This document shows positions 8,792 through 16,950 of a stretch of 34,709 bases of DNA, in pieces. Below the pieces are notes generated by a model. It did not search any database, was not told where the DNA came from, and saw only the letters and a list, made by a program, of their open reading frames with translations. The position numbers and the translations under genes are program-made. The DNA comes from Bryobacteraceae bacterium (GTDB taxonomy: Bacteria > Acidobacteriota > Terriglobia > Bryobacterales > Bryobacteraceae). Each line of letters begins with the position of its first letter. Positions within the stretch are counted from its first letter, which is position 1. Location of the stretch: contig JAICXC010000051.1 of the NCBI GenBank assembly GCA_025980665.1, positions 1-34,709 on the forward strand, given 5' to 3'.

Positions 8792-8806
8792 TACAATGAA
8801 AATAGA

Positions 8807-10120
8807 GTGAAGACCTTCTACATCGAGACTTTTGGGTGCCAGATGAATGCCCACGATTCGGAGAAGGTGGTCGGCACGCTGCTCCATCAGGGCTATCAGA
8901 AGGTCGAAACCCCTGAGGAAGCCGAGCTGGTCTTCTATAACACCTGCAGCATCCGCGATAAGGCTGAACAGAAGGTGTTCCATCGGCTCGACCAATTCAA
9001 GAGGGACCACGGCAAGGGCAAGACGTTTGCCGTGCTTGGCTGCGTTGCCCAGCAGGAAGGCGAGAAGATCTTCGAGAAAGCCCCGCACGTCAGCCTGGTG
9101 TGCGGCTCGGCCAGCTACAACCGGCTTCCGGAAATGCTGGTGCAGCTCGAAACTGGCAATCGCCGCGTGACCGGCCTGAGTCTCGACACGGAAGATACGT
9201 TCGAAACCCCGGTTACCCGCCGTGATAATCCGCATCGCGCCTATCTGACGATCATCGAAGGGTGCGACAAGTCCTGCGCCTATTGCGTCGTGCCGTTCAC
9301 GCGCGGCCCCGAGCGCAGCCGCACCAGCGCGTCGGTTCTCGCCGAAACTCTGGAGTTGGCGCGCGCCGGGTACAGCGAGATCCAGTTACTCGGCCAAAAC
9401 GTGAACAGCTATCGCGATCCGTCGCCCGCGGGCTGGGATTTCGCCATGCTGCTCGATAACGTGGGGAAGGTTCCCGGAATCCGCCGCGTGCGATTCACTA
9501 CCTCGCATCCCCGCGACTTCCGCAAGAGCATCGTCGATGCCATCGAAACCAATCCGACGCTCTGCAATCATGTGCACCTGCCGGTACAATCCGGATCGAC
9601 CCGGATGCTGGCCGCGATGGACCGCCTGTACACGCGCGAAGAATACATGGAGCGTATCGTCTGGATGAAAGCCTCCCGGCGCCCGATTGCCATTACTAGC
9701 GATATCATTGTGGGGTTCCCCGGCGAGACCGAACAAGACTTGGAAGCGACTCTGGGCCTGCTCGATGAAGTACAGTTCGATTCCATCTTCGGTTTCAAAT
9801 ACTCGCGGCGCCCGAACACATCTGCCCTGCTGCTGGACGATCATGTTTCTGAGGAAGAGAAGACCCGGCGGCTGACCATCGTGCAGGAACATCAGCGCAA
9901 CATTCAGATCCGCCGCAATGCCGAGTATGTCGGAACCATCGAGGAGTGCATGGTCGAGGGATTCAACAAAGCCACCATGCAGTGGATCGGGCGTACGTCG
10001 CAGCATAAGACGTTGAATTTCCTGCGGCCTGGCAGTGACGAAGATTTGGCGGGAAAGTATATCGAGGTTCGGGTAACCCGGGCGGGTCCGAATTCTCTTG
10101 TGGGCGAAGCGGTTAACTAA
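8807..10120 (+). CDS. miaB: tRNA-2-methylthio-N6-dimethylallyladenosine synthase MiaB
   Basis: A 437-aa radical-SAM methylthiotransferase that adds the 2-methylthio group to i6A37 of tRNAs. The N-terminal domain holds C11 (FGCQMN), C47 (NTCSIR) and C79 (LGCVAQ) for the auxiliary 4Fe-4S cluster. The radical-SAM cluster is C153/C157/C160 (GCDKSCAYC). HLPVQSGS and SDIIVGFPGET are standard, and the C-terminal ~65 residues form the TRAM RNA-binding domain. GTG at 8807 is chosen because it gives the canonical MKTFYIETFGCQMN N-terminus; the frame is open far upstream, but that extension is antisense to the repeat protein. A DUF151 gene follows after 23 bp. Confidence 0.96.
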   Translation: MKTFYIETFGCQMNAHDSEKVVGTLLHQGYQKVETPEEAELVFYNTCSIRDKAEQKVFHRLDQFKRDHGKGKTFAVLGCVAQQEGEKIFEKAPHVSLVCGSASYNRLPEMLVQLETGNRRVTGLSLDTEDTFETPVTRRDNPHRAYLTIIEGCDKSCAYCVVPFTRGPERSRTSASVLAETLELARAGYSEIQLLGQNVNSYRDPSPAGWDFAMLLDNVGKVPGIRRVRFTTSHPRDFRKSIVDAIETNPTLCNHVHLPVQSGSTRMLAAMDRLYTREEYMERIVWMKASRRPIAITSDIIVGFPGETEQDLEATLGLLDEVQFDSIFGFKYSRRPNTSALLLDDHVSEEEKTRRLTIVQEHQRNIQIRRNAEYVGTIEECMVEGFNKATMQWIGRTSQHKTLNFLRPGSDEDLAGKYIEVRVTRAGPNSLVGEAVN

Positions 10121-10143
10121 GAACGAAAAGGAGGGACGCGAAC

Positions 10144-10629
10144 ATGGAAGTCGAAATGAAAATCCGGGGATTGATGATGGACCCCAGTACGAATCTTCCG
10201 ATTGTCGTGCTCAAGGACGTCAATGGCGGCGCGGTCCTTCCCATTTGGGTAGGAATTTACGAAGCCAACGCCATCGCGCTTGAAATCGAGAAGATCCCAA
10301 CGGCGCGGCCCATGACTCACGACCTGATTCGCAACCTGTTGTTCGGTCTCGAAACCGGCGTGAAAAAGGTCGTGGTCAGCGACCTCAAGGAAGACACCTA
10401 CTATGCGGTGATCTGGCTGGAACGCGATGGCAAGCTGATCTCCGTGGATTCGCGGCCCAGCGATGCCCTGGCGATCGCCCTGCGCTTGGATTGTCCGATC
10501 TTCGTGGAAGAGACTGTGCTGAAAACTTCGAAGACGGCAGCCGCCGTGGCCGAAGTCGGCAGTAACGAGGAAATCCGCAAATGGCTCGAGGGCCTCAATG
10601 ATGAGGACCTCGGGCGTTATAAGATGTAA
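10144..10629 (+). CDS. Bifunctional nuclease family protein (DUF151)
   Basis: A 161-aa protein matching the BFN/DUF151 family: the N-terminal LPIVVLKD, LPIWVGIYEANAIALEIE, TRPMTHDLI-like segment (ARPMTHDLIRNLL) and SRPSDALAIALRL. Plant and mycobacterial members are reported to have DNase/RNase activity; the bacterial role is poorly defined. A strong Shine-Dalgarno (AAGGAGG at ~10128-10134) supports the ATG at 10144. It is cotranscribed with miaB in all likelihood and is followed by a hairpin terminator. Confidence 0.93.
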   Translation: MEVEMKIRGLMMDPSTNLPIVVLKDVNGGAVLPIWVGIYEANAIALEIEKIPTARPMTHDLIRNLLFGLETGVKKVVVSDLKEDTYYAVIWLERDGKLISVDSRPSDALAIALRLDCPIFVEETVLKTSKTAAAVAEVGSNEEIRKWLEGLNDEDLGRYKM

Positions 10630-10642
10630 TCGCTACAAGTAG

Positions 10643-10663
10643 GGCCGGCCTGCAAGGCCGACC
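10643..10663. terminator. Bidirectional hairpin terminator between convergent genes
   Basis: CGGCCT (10646-10651) pairs with AGGCCG (10655-10660) around a 3-base loop, extended by GG/CC after one mismatch. It fills the gap between the DUF151 stop and the stop of the convergent secreted-protein gene, followed by a T-rich stretch on the plus strand. It can serve both genes. Confidence 0.6.
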
Positions 10664-10664
10664 G

Positions 10665-12056
10665 TTACTTCTTTGCCTTCGTACCCTTGCCGGCTCGACC
10701 CTTGCCCGCGCCCCTAGCTCCGCCCTTGGGATTCGTTCCCGTCCACCCGGTGAGCTGATCCGGTGTCACGAGGAAAGTCACCATAAACGGTTCCTTGGTG
10801 TACGCATCGGGCACGCCTTCGAACTCGAGGATTGCGCCGGGCTCCATGTTGCCTGCCAGAGGCTCCTCGAACTTCAGAGTCACGTCTGGCACATCCGGCT
10901 TTTCCAGAGCCAGCACCAATTGCTTGGGCTTGTTTGCCGGCGTCATGGACACGAGCTTGGCTTTGAACTTCTCGAAGCCCTTCGCCTTGCCGGGATCGCC
11001 CGGCAGGAGCGCGCCCTTCATATTCTGATCGAAGTAGGAGTCGCCCATCATGATGAGCGGCTCTTTAACCAAATCGCGCCAGAATGCAAAGATCGGATTC
11101 GCGGCGTCCGCAGCGGCCTGAGCCTGTGCTTTTTTGATTGCGATATCTGAGGTGCTATCGATGGTAAACCCTTCAGGCGGGAATGCATTGGTTTTCGCCA
11201 TAGCTAGCAACTCCGGCAGTCCCTGGGACGAGCCGTGGTAGGCGGTGTAGGTCTTGGTAATATAGTCCAGCGCCTGCTTTTGCGCGGCGGCAGGCAAAGC
11301 TCCCGGTCCAGTATAGGCGGCCGCGCGAGCAAAGTGGTACAAAGCCAGCGGCTGCTTCTGGGGCTGCGTCTTATTCTGTGCCAGGATAGCGCCGGCGAGA
11401 TCGTAGGAAGTAGTGGCCTGGGTCGGGTCCTTCTTTAAGTACGCTGTGAGTTCCGTCTCCTCCCTAGGCGGGTCCTTGCGGGCGGTGACCGTATAGAGGT
11501 ACGCCTGGTGCGCCGCGGCCTTCATTGCCGGTTTGATGGCCGGCCACTGGGCTTCTGTTATGTTTTGCGGCCTGTTTGCAGCCGCGAAAGCCGTGTCGGC
11601 GTTGTCCATGATGTACATCGAGATGCGGCTGGCGTTGTCCAGGTCGGCCGGCGTGGGAGGCATCAAGGTCTGAGCAAGCGAGACGATGGCTCGCAATGCG
11701 TAAAAGTTATTGGGATTCGTCTTCAGGATTTCAAGGGCCTTGTCAAAGGCCTGGCGGTTCATGTTCGCTGCTTGATAGGCGCCCAGATACGCCTCTTGGC
11801 GGATATCGTCGAAGTCACTTTTTGGGAAGGTCGCCTTCCATTTGTCGAGCGCTTCGATTTTGGCTTTCGGGTCCGTGGCCTTATCCATGGCTTGCGCCAA
11901 GCCAAATTCCTCTTGGCCGCCGTCTTTGCCCTGCCACTTCTTGTCACTTGCTTTGGCAGTCTGGGCGTGGATCGGTTGCATTCCCAGGCCCCAACCGAGA
12001 GCCAGGCCAAGCCCAACTGCCGTGATCGTCATCAGCGTGCGATATCTCAGTGTCAC
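10665..12056 (-). CDS. Secreted protein of unknown function, tandem paralog 1
   Basis: A 463-aa protein with a signal peptide (MTITAVGLGLALGWGLGMQPIHAQ) and a largely helical body: KIEALDKWKATFPKSDF, NMNRQAFDKALEILKTNP, PTPADLDNASRISMYIMDN. This is followed by a beta-rich C-terminal part (FKAKLVSMTPANKPKQLVL; DVTLKFEEPLAG; EPFMVTFLVTPDQLTGW) and a basic Gly/Lys tail. The helical half resembles TPR-like repeats. GTG at 12056 is chosen because GGAGG (12067-12063) sits 6 bases upstream; a TTG at 12074 lacks a ribosome site. It is clearly homologous over its full length to the next gene. No named family recognised. Confidence 0.82.
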   Translation of the reverse strand: MTLRYRTLMTITAVGLGLALGWGLGMQPIHAQTAKASDKKWQGKDGGQEEFGLAQAMDKATDPKAKIEALDKWKATFPKSDFDDIRQEAYLGAYQAANMNRQAFDKALEILKTNPNNFYALRAIVSLAQTLMPPTPADLDNASRISMYIMDNADTAFAAANRPQNITEAQWPAIKPAMKAAAHQAYLYTVTARKDPPREETELTAYLKKDPTQATTSYDLAGAILAQNKTQPQKQPLALYHFARAAAYTGPGALPAAAQKQALDYITKTYTAYHGSSQGLPELLAMAKTNAFPPEGFTIDSTSDIAIKKAQAQAAADAANPIFAFWRDLVKEPLIMMGDSYFDQNMKGALLPGDPGKAKGFEKFKAKLVSMTPANKPKQLVLALEKPDVPDVTLKFEEPLAGNMEPGAILEFEGVPDAYTKEPFMVTFLVTPDQLTGWTGTNPKGGARGAGKGRAGKGTKAKK

Positions 12057-12085
12057 AGCAACCCTCCAGCGCAATCTAGTTTAGT

Positions 12086-12106
12086 GAAGTACGCGCGCGG
12101 TACTTC
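12086..12106. promoter_or_regulatory. Perfect inverted repeat between the tandem paralogs
   Basis: GAAGTAC (12086-12092) and GTACTTC (12100-12106) flank GCGCGCG. It lies 30 bases upstream of the start of paralog 1 and 47 bases downstream of the stop of paralog 2, both on the minus strand. It could be an operator for paralog 1 or an mRNA hairpin between the two genes; there is no T-run. Confidence 0.45.
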
Positions 12107-12153
12107 TGCGGAGTATACCCAAAGCTGGCGTCCACAGGCAAGCCCCGCCCGTA

Positions 12154-13524
12154 TTATTGGCTCTTGGCTTTCGCCTTGGCCTTGCTCCTAGCTGGCGACT
12201 TCGCCGGTGTGGCGTTTTTGCCGGTCCAGCCTTCGATTTGCTTAGGCTCGACATCGAATACCACCATAAACGGCTGTTTGGTGAAGGATTTTGCCACGCC
12301 TTCAAATTGCAGTTCCTCGCCTGCTTCCATTTTTCCCGGCAAGGCTTGAGACAGCTCCAGCGTGACGTCGGGAACGTTCGGCTGCTCCAGTGCCAGCACG
12401 ATTTCCTTGGGCTTGACCGCCGGTGTCATCGACACGATCTTGGCTTTGAATTTCTGCACGCCGTTGGCTCCGCCTGGAAGTAGAGCGCCCTTCACGTTCA
12501 TCTCAAAATAAGCGTCGCCCCCATCCTTGGTCAGCGGATCTTTGATCGCGGTTTGCCACAGCCCCAGTTCGGGATGTGTCTTGATGAAATTCTCCTGATC
12601 GGCTGCGTTCTTCACCGCGATCTGTTGGGCGCTGTCGATAGTGAAACCCTCCGGAGGGAACGGACTGTTCTTGGCCTGAGCGAGGAGTTTATCGAGTCCG
12701 TCCTTCGAGCCGTGATACGTCGTGTACGTCTTGGTCACGTAATCCAAAGCCTGTTTCCGTTGCGGTTCCGGAAGGCTGTTCTGGCCGTCATAGGTAGCGG
12801 CATGGGCGAACTGATATAGGCCCAAGGGGATTTTTTCGGGATGCTCTTTGTTCTGCGCCAGAAGCTCGCCGCCCAGCGTCAGGGAGGATGCAGCCTGGGT
12901 GGGATCCAGGTGCAAGTACTTGGTCAGCTCGGTCTCCGCCTTCGGATGATCTTTGCGCTGCACATACACCCAGGCCAGTGTTGCTTGCGCGGCGTTCCGC
13001 ATGGCCGGTTTGTAGGTGGCCCAATCGGCGTCCTTGACGTCCATGGGCTTGTTCGACGGGGCGAAAACAGTATCCAGGTTGTCCAGAATGTACTTCGACA
13101 CGCGCTCGGCGGTGTCCAGATCGGTTGGCGTGATCGAGGGTGGGAGCGTATATACGAGACGCTCGATTGCGGACAGTGAGTAGAAGTGGTTAGGGCGGGT
13201 CTTCAGGATTTCGGCGGCTTTGTCGAAAGCCTGGCGGTTCATATTCAGTTGCTGGTAAATGATCAGGTATTGTTCTTCGCGCTCTTCGGCGAAATCACTG
13301 TTCGGAAAAGCGGCCTTCCACTTATCGAGCGCCTCGATTTTACCCTTGGGGTCGGCCTTTTGATAGTTCTGGAAAAGAGCGTACTCTTCCTGGCCTTTCC
13401 ACTCCTTCTTAGCGGTAGCGGCCTTAGCCGTATCGGCCGGCTTAGGTTCCTGCGCTGCCATCACCCAGCCCAGACTCAGCCCAAGCCCAACAGTTGCAAT
13501 TAGTTTCAATACTGGATTCTTCAT
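12154..13524 (-). CDS. Secreted protein of unknown function, tandem paralog 2
   Basis: A 456-aa protein with a signal peptide (LKLIATVGLGLSLGWVMAAQ) and the same architecture as the gene downstream of it: IEALDKWKAAFPNSDF, NMNRQAFDKAAEILKTRP, TKTYTTYHGS, FPPEGFTIDS, FKAKIVSMTPAVKPKEIVLA, and a Lys/Ala-rich tail (KAKAKAKSQ). Conserved blocks shared by both paralogs mark it as a duplicated family. ATG at 13524 is chosen over an upstream extension to 13713, because it gives the signal peptide directly and has GAGGA 11 bases upstream. Its leader contains nested inverted repeats. Function unknown; the pair is probably cotranscribed. Confidence 0.82.
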   Translation of the reverse strand: MKNPVLKLIATVGLGLSLGWVMAAQEPKPADTAKAATAKKEWKGQEEYALFQNYQKADPKGKIEALDKWKAAFPNSDFAEEREEQYLIIYQQLNMNRQAFDKAAEILKTRPNHFYSLSAIERLVYTLPPSITPTDLDTAERVSKYILDNLDTVFAPSNKPMDVKDADWATYKPAMRNAAQATLAWVYVQRKDHPKAETELTKYLHLDPTQAASSLTLGGELLAQNKEHPEKIPLGLYQFAHAATYDGQNSLPEPQRKQALDYVTKTYTTYHGSKDGLDKLLAQAKNSPFPPEGFTIDSAQQIAVKNAADQENFIKTHPELGLWQTAIKDPLTKDGGDAYFEMNVKGALLPGGANGVQKFKAKIVSMTPAVKPKEIVLALEQPNVPDVTLELSQALPGKMEAGEELQFEGVAKSFTKQPFMVVFDVEPKQIEGWTGKNATPAKSPARSKAKAKAKSQ

Positions 13525-13527
13525 AGT

Positions 13528-13583
13528 TACAACATCCTCGTTACGAAATCGCTTACTTTCAGGGTACACCCTGCCATGTTGTA
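13528..13583 (-). promoter_or_regulatory. Nested inverted repeats in the leader of paralog 2
   Basis: TACAACAT (13528-13535) and ATGTTGTA (13576-13583) form a perfect 8-bp outer inverted repeat that encloses CAGGGT-AC-ACCCTG (13560-13573). In the minus-strand transcript the outer 3' arm lies between the GAGG ribosome-binding site and the ATG at 13524, so folding would hide the translation start. At DNA level the inner palindrome could be an operator in this divergent region. Confidence 0.45.
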
Positions 13584-13679
13584 CCTTGCCCGCAACAGTA
13601 CCTGTCGTGTTAGACACCGTATGATGCTTTCTGGTTTCGCGTGCGCCCGTCCACTTTCGCGTATCCTGAACTCTTGCCC

Positions 13680-15140
13680 ATGCGCTGGCTCGATTTAGGG
13701 GTGATCGTGGCATATCTGGTGGGGATCACCTGGTTTGGATCGCGCTTTCGCAGCTCGCAGAACTCACTGAAAGATTACTTTCTAGGGGGCAGGCGAGCGC
13801 CGTGGTGGGCGATCTCGCTGTCGATTGTCTCCGCTGAAACCAGCACGCTCACTGTGATCGGAACACCGTCCCTGTCCTTTGCCGGAAACTTCGGATTTTT
13901 ACAATTGGTCTTCGGATATTTGCTGGCGCGTTTGGTGATAGCTACTCTATTTCTCCCGGCGTACTTCCGCGGTGAAATGTACACAGCATACGAGCTGATG
14001 CGCATACGCTTCGGGACGCGTATCCGCCGCCTCACCGCCGGGACGTTTCTGATTCTGCGGGCGCTGGCCGAGGGCGTGCGCGTGTTCGCGATTTCCATTG
14101 TCATTTCGGTGGTCCTGGGTACGGGTGAGATGGCATCCATCGCGGCGATTCTGTGCCTCACGCTCCTGTACACCTATGAAGGCGGCATGACTGCCGTGAT
14201 CTGGACGGACGTTATCCAGATGACTTTGTACGTCGTCGGAGCCGTCGCCAGCTTGTTCCTGGTGTTACAGGAGATCCCCGGCGGATGGGGACACGTTATC
14301 GCAACAGCAGAGCCTCTTGGAAAGCTCCAAGTCTTCGATTTCCGAATAGGCCCTCTCGCCGAATTTTTTACCCGAACGTACAGTTTTTGGGCCGGGATCA
14401 TCGGCGGATGCTTCCTCACCACTGCCAGTCACGGTACCGAACAACTTTTAGTGCAGCGTCTCCTCGCGGCGAAGAATGAGCGCGAAAGCCGGGCGGCGCT
14501 ATTCTCGAGCTGGGTGGTGATCTTCGTTCAGTTCACGCTGTTCCTGATTGTCGGCGTGTGCCTGTTCACGTTGTATAAAGACCACGGTTGGACGCCTCCC
14601 GCGGTCACCGACAGCATCTATCCGCGTTTCATCTGGGAACGCCTTCCAGCAGGCCTGTCCGGCCTACTCATTGCTGCGATTCTGGCAGCTGCGATGTCCA
14701 ACCTGAGCGCGGCTCTGAATTCGCTGGCGTCAACTACCGTGATGGATTTCCTCCGTCCGCTAAGCGGCGGCGAAGAGTCCGCCAACGAATCCGTGTGGCT
14801 AAAGCGCGCGCGACTAGCCACCGTCGCATGGGGTGTGATTCTTGCGGGAGTTGCCTTGCTCGCTCGCAACTGGGGGGGCGTACTACAAGCCGGGCTCTCG
14901 ATCGCGTCGATCATCTACGGTTCGCTGCTGGGAGTTTTCCTGCTCGGACTATTGACGCGCCGCGTGGGTGAGATCGCCGCGATGTGCGGCATGCTCGCCG
15001 GGTTGGCAGTGATGCTGTACGTCCGCTTCGCGACGCCCATCGCCTTCACCTGGTATGTGCTGATCGGGACGTCTATGACGTTTGGCACCGGCCTCATTGT
15101 GTCGCTTTTCCTTAAGGAGAATCCCCGTGCAGCGGTCTAA
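13680..15140 (+). CDS. Sodium:solute symporter family transporter
   Basis: A 486-aa polytopic membrane protein of the SSS family (about 12-13 hydrophobic segments). The start is typical: a first helix MRWLDLGVIVAYLVGITWFG, then SLKDYFLGGRRAPWWAISLSIVSAETS, the conserved SSS entry in which the discontinuous first helix and Na+ site lie. Later conserved parts include YEGGMTAVIWTDVIQ and AAILAAAMSNLSAALNSLASTTVMDF. Substrate cannot be read from the sequence; sugars, amino acids or organic acids are all possible. ATG at 13680 is preferred to GTG at 13641. Its 3' end overlaps the next transporter gene by 14 bp. Confidence 0.92.
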   Translation: MRWLDLGVIVAYLVGITWFGSRFRSSQNSLKDYFLGGRRAPWWAISLSIVSAETSTLTVIGTPSLSFAGNFGFLQLVFGYLLARLVIATLFLPAYFRGEMYTAYELMRIRFGTRIRRLTAGTFLILRALAEGVRVFAISIVISVVLGTGEMASIAAILCLTLLYTYEGGMTAVIWTDVIQMTLYVVGAVASLFLVLQEIPGGWGHVIATAEPLGKLQVFDFRIGPLAEFFTRTYSFWAGIIGGCFLTTASHGTEQLLVQRLLAAKNERESRAALFSSWVVIFVQFTLFLIVGVCLFTLYKDHGWTPPAVTDSIYPRFIWERLPAGLSGLLIAAILAAAMSNLSAALNSLASTTVMDFLRPLSGGEESANESVWLKRARLATVAWGVILAGVALLARNWGGVLQAGLSIASIIYGSLLGVFLLGLLTRRVGEIAAMCGMLAGLAVMLYVRFATPIAFTWYVLIGTSMTFGTGLIVSLFLKENPRAAV

Positions 15141-16524
15141 CTTTCACCAGCCCGCACTGCGGCGTATACTGGGCCCTTGGTCGACCGTGGCAATCATCAT
15201 GGGTACGGTGATCGGCAGCGGAATTTTTCTGGTGCCGACGGATATGATCAAGGCGGTCGGATCCCCCGGCATGGTGTTCACCGTGTGGGTGTTTGGAGGA
15301 GTTCTATCGCTGTTCGGCGCGTTAACCTATGCCGAATTATCGGCGGCATTACCCGCTGCCGGCGGTGAATACGCATACCTGACCGCGGCCTATGGACCCT
15401 TTTGGGGATTTCTCTACGCCTGGACCCAAACATGGGTCGCCAAGAGCGCGTCGATTGCCGCCTTGGCCACCGCTTTCTACCGCTATCTCGCCGACTTTTT
15501 ACCCGGGCTGCAAACGCCCGTCTATATTGTCCCGTGGCCCATCGGACCGGGCGGGGGACCGCTGGAAATTCGATATGGACAACTACTGGCCATCTGCCTG
15601 ATCCTTCTCTTGTCAGCTGTGAATTATCGCGGCGTTCAGGTCGGCGGCCATGTGCAGGTGGCAGTCACCGCGTTGAAGGTCCTCCTGATCGCTGCGGTGA
15701 TTGCGATCGGATTGCTCTCTCGGCAGGCCCACATCCTCAATCTCTCCACTTCGACGACACCCGTACCAGGAGGTCCTGCCGGATTCTTTGTTGCGCTAGT
15801 AGCGGCCTTGTGGGCCTACGATGGCTGGAATAACGCAGGTATGTTGGGTTCCGAGGTGGAAAACCCGCAGCGAACTTTCCCTTTGGCTTTGATTGCGGGC
15901 GTTACGGCAATTATTGGCGTATATCTGCTCACCAACCTCGCCTACTTTTCGGTATTGAATGCCGGAGAAGTTGCCGCCAGCGACAGGGTGGCCTCGGACA
16001 TGATGCATCGCATCGCGGGCCCGCATGGTGCCGGAGCTGTTAGCGTGGCGGCCATGATTTCGATTTTCGCCGCATTGAATGGCTCGATCTTGTCGGGATC
16101 CAGGGTGCCCTACGCAATGGCCCGCGATGGATATTTCTTTCAGCATATCGGGCGCGTCCATCCCAAATTCAGGACCCCGTCCGCCAGCATTCTGCTATTA
16201 GGAGTATGGTCCTCTTTATTCGTGTTGAGCGGACATTACAGCGATTTGTACAATGCGGTCATCTTTCCCAGTTGGATCCTGTACGGCATGACCGCGGCAG
16301 CGGTGATCGTTTTGCGCCGAAAGAATCCGGATTTAGTACGGCCCTATCGAACCTGGGGCTATCCTTTAGTACCTCTGGCATTCGTCGGGGTTACCATTTT
16401 GTTGCTGTATCAGACTCTTGTGTCCTCGCCGCGCGCATCCGGAATCGGATTGGCAGTAATTGCACTGGGTATACCGTTCTTCTTTTACTGGAGCAGACAC
16501 CGGAAGCGTTCTGAAACAAGTTAA
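15127..16524 (+). CDS. APC superfamily amino acid permease
   Basis: A 465-aa membrane protein with ~12 hydrophobic segments. The signature IIMGTVIGSGIFLVPTDM near the start (broken helix 1 that binds the substrate backbone), LSAALPAAGGEYAYL, and LWAYDGWNNAGMLGSEVENP place it in the amino acid-polyamine-organocation superfamily, near the LAT-like branch. GTG at 15127 is chosen because AAGGAG (15115-15119 region) lies 6-8 bases upstream and the protein then begins just before the first helix; it overlaps the symporter by 14 bp, implying translational coupling. The two transporters probably serve one nutrient pathway (inference). Confidence 0.92.
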   Translation: MQRSNFHQPALRRILGPWSTVAIIMGTVIGSGIFLVPTDMIKAVGSPGMVFTVWVFGGVLSLFGALTYAELSAALPAAGGEYAYLTAAYGPFWGFLYAWTQTWVAKSASIAALATAFYRYLADFLPGLQTPVYIVPWPIGPGGGPLEIRYGQLLAICLILLLSAVNYRGVQVGGHVQVAVTALKVLLIAAVIAIGLLSRQAHILNLSTSTTPVPGGPAGFFVALVAALWAYDGWNNAGMLGSEVENPQRTFPLALIAGVTAIIGVYLLTNLAYFSVLNAGEVAASDRVASDMMHRIAGPHGAGAVSVAAMISIFAALNGSILSGSRVPYAMARDGYFFQHIGRVHPKFRTPSASILLLGVWSSLFVLSGHYSDLYNAVIFPSWILYGMTAAAVIVLRRKNPDLVRPYRTWGYPLVPLAFVGVTILLLYQTLVSSPRASGIGLAVIALGIPFFFYWSRHRKRSETS

Positions 16525-16550
16525 ATATGTAAAGTTTGCATGCAAGAGTA

Positions 16551-16580
16551 TTGAAAGTGACGGAAACGTTCCGGTACACT
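16551..16580 (+). promoter_or_regulatory. Candidate promoter with palindrome in the spacer
   Basis: TTGAAA (16551-16556) and TACACT (16575-16580) are 18 bases apart, a plausible sigma-70-type promoter. The spacer contains CGGAA-ACG-TTCCG (16561-16573), a palindrome placed where a bound regulator would control polymerase. A further 10-bp palindrome TTGCATGCAA lies at 16536-16545. The promoter would serve the small AT-hook gene at 16711. Confidence 0.4.
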
Positions 16581-16590
16581 TTAACTGACT

Positions 16591-16661
16591 CTGCGGAATG
16601 AACAGTCGTATCTTCCGTAGCAGCACGACGACCGATGCGGTTCCCTCCTTGGCCGTCGTGC
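16591..16661 (+). promoter_or_regulatory. Two consecutive hairpins in the leader of the AT-hook gene
   Basis: Hairpin 1: CTGC-GGAA (16591-16598) pairs with TTCC-GTA-GCAG (16613-16623), with GTA bulged. Hairpin 2: GCACGACG (16623-16630) pairs with CGTCGTGC (16654-16661), extended by CC/GG after one mismatch. Both lie between the candidate promoter and the ATG at 16711, so the transcript would have a ~125-base structured leader. There is no T-run, so termination is not obvious. Confidence 0.4.
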
Positions 16662-16710
16662 CGCGGTTCGGTTATCGGGCTCAGACAACTCGGGAGATTT
16701 GGAGAGATAA

Positions 16711-16905
16711 ATGGATGTTTTGAAAATGCTGGCGGAATTACGCCAGGAGCGGGATCAGTTGGAGGAAGCCATTCTGACCCTGGAGCGCTTGGCGCGTGGC
16801 CGCGGACGGCGGCGCGGACGGCCACCAGCCTGGATGACGGAACTGAAGCGCAGAGGCCGGCCTCCCGGTAGCAAGAACAAGACCAAGGAATCGGCGGCAG
16901 CCTAG
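16711..16905 (+). CDS. Small coiled-coil/AT-hook protein
   Basis: A 64-aa protein. Residues ~3-28 form a heptad-rich helix (LKMLAELRQERDQLEEAI) that could dimerise. The C-terminal half carries two RGRPP cores (RRRGRPPAW and RRGRPPGSKNK), the core of AT-hook DNA minor-groove binders. GGAGAG at 16701-16706 is a good ribosome site for this ATG. Acidobacteria often encode short proteins of this layout, but their function is not known to me. A role as a small nucleoid-associated or regulatory protein is inferred from the motifs. It stands alone between a transporter operon and a pyrF pseudogene. Confidence 0.72.
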   Translation: MDVLKMLAELRQERDQLEEAILTLERLARGRGRRRGRPPAWMTELKRRGRPPGSKNKTKESAAA

Positions 16906-16950
16906 CTGCTCCGGAAATTCCATTGCCTGCATCCGGTCCGGATCGGCCAG

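Noticed and set aside
8396-8806. N-terminal extension of miaB by ~137 residues in the same open frame
   Set aside because: The added sequence is antisense to the repeat-protein gene and does not resemble MiaB; the canonical N-terminus begins at the GTG at 8807.
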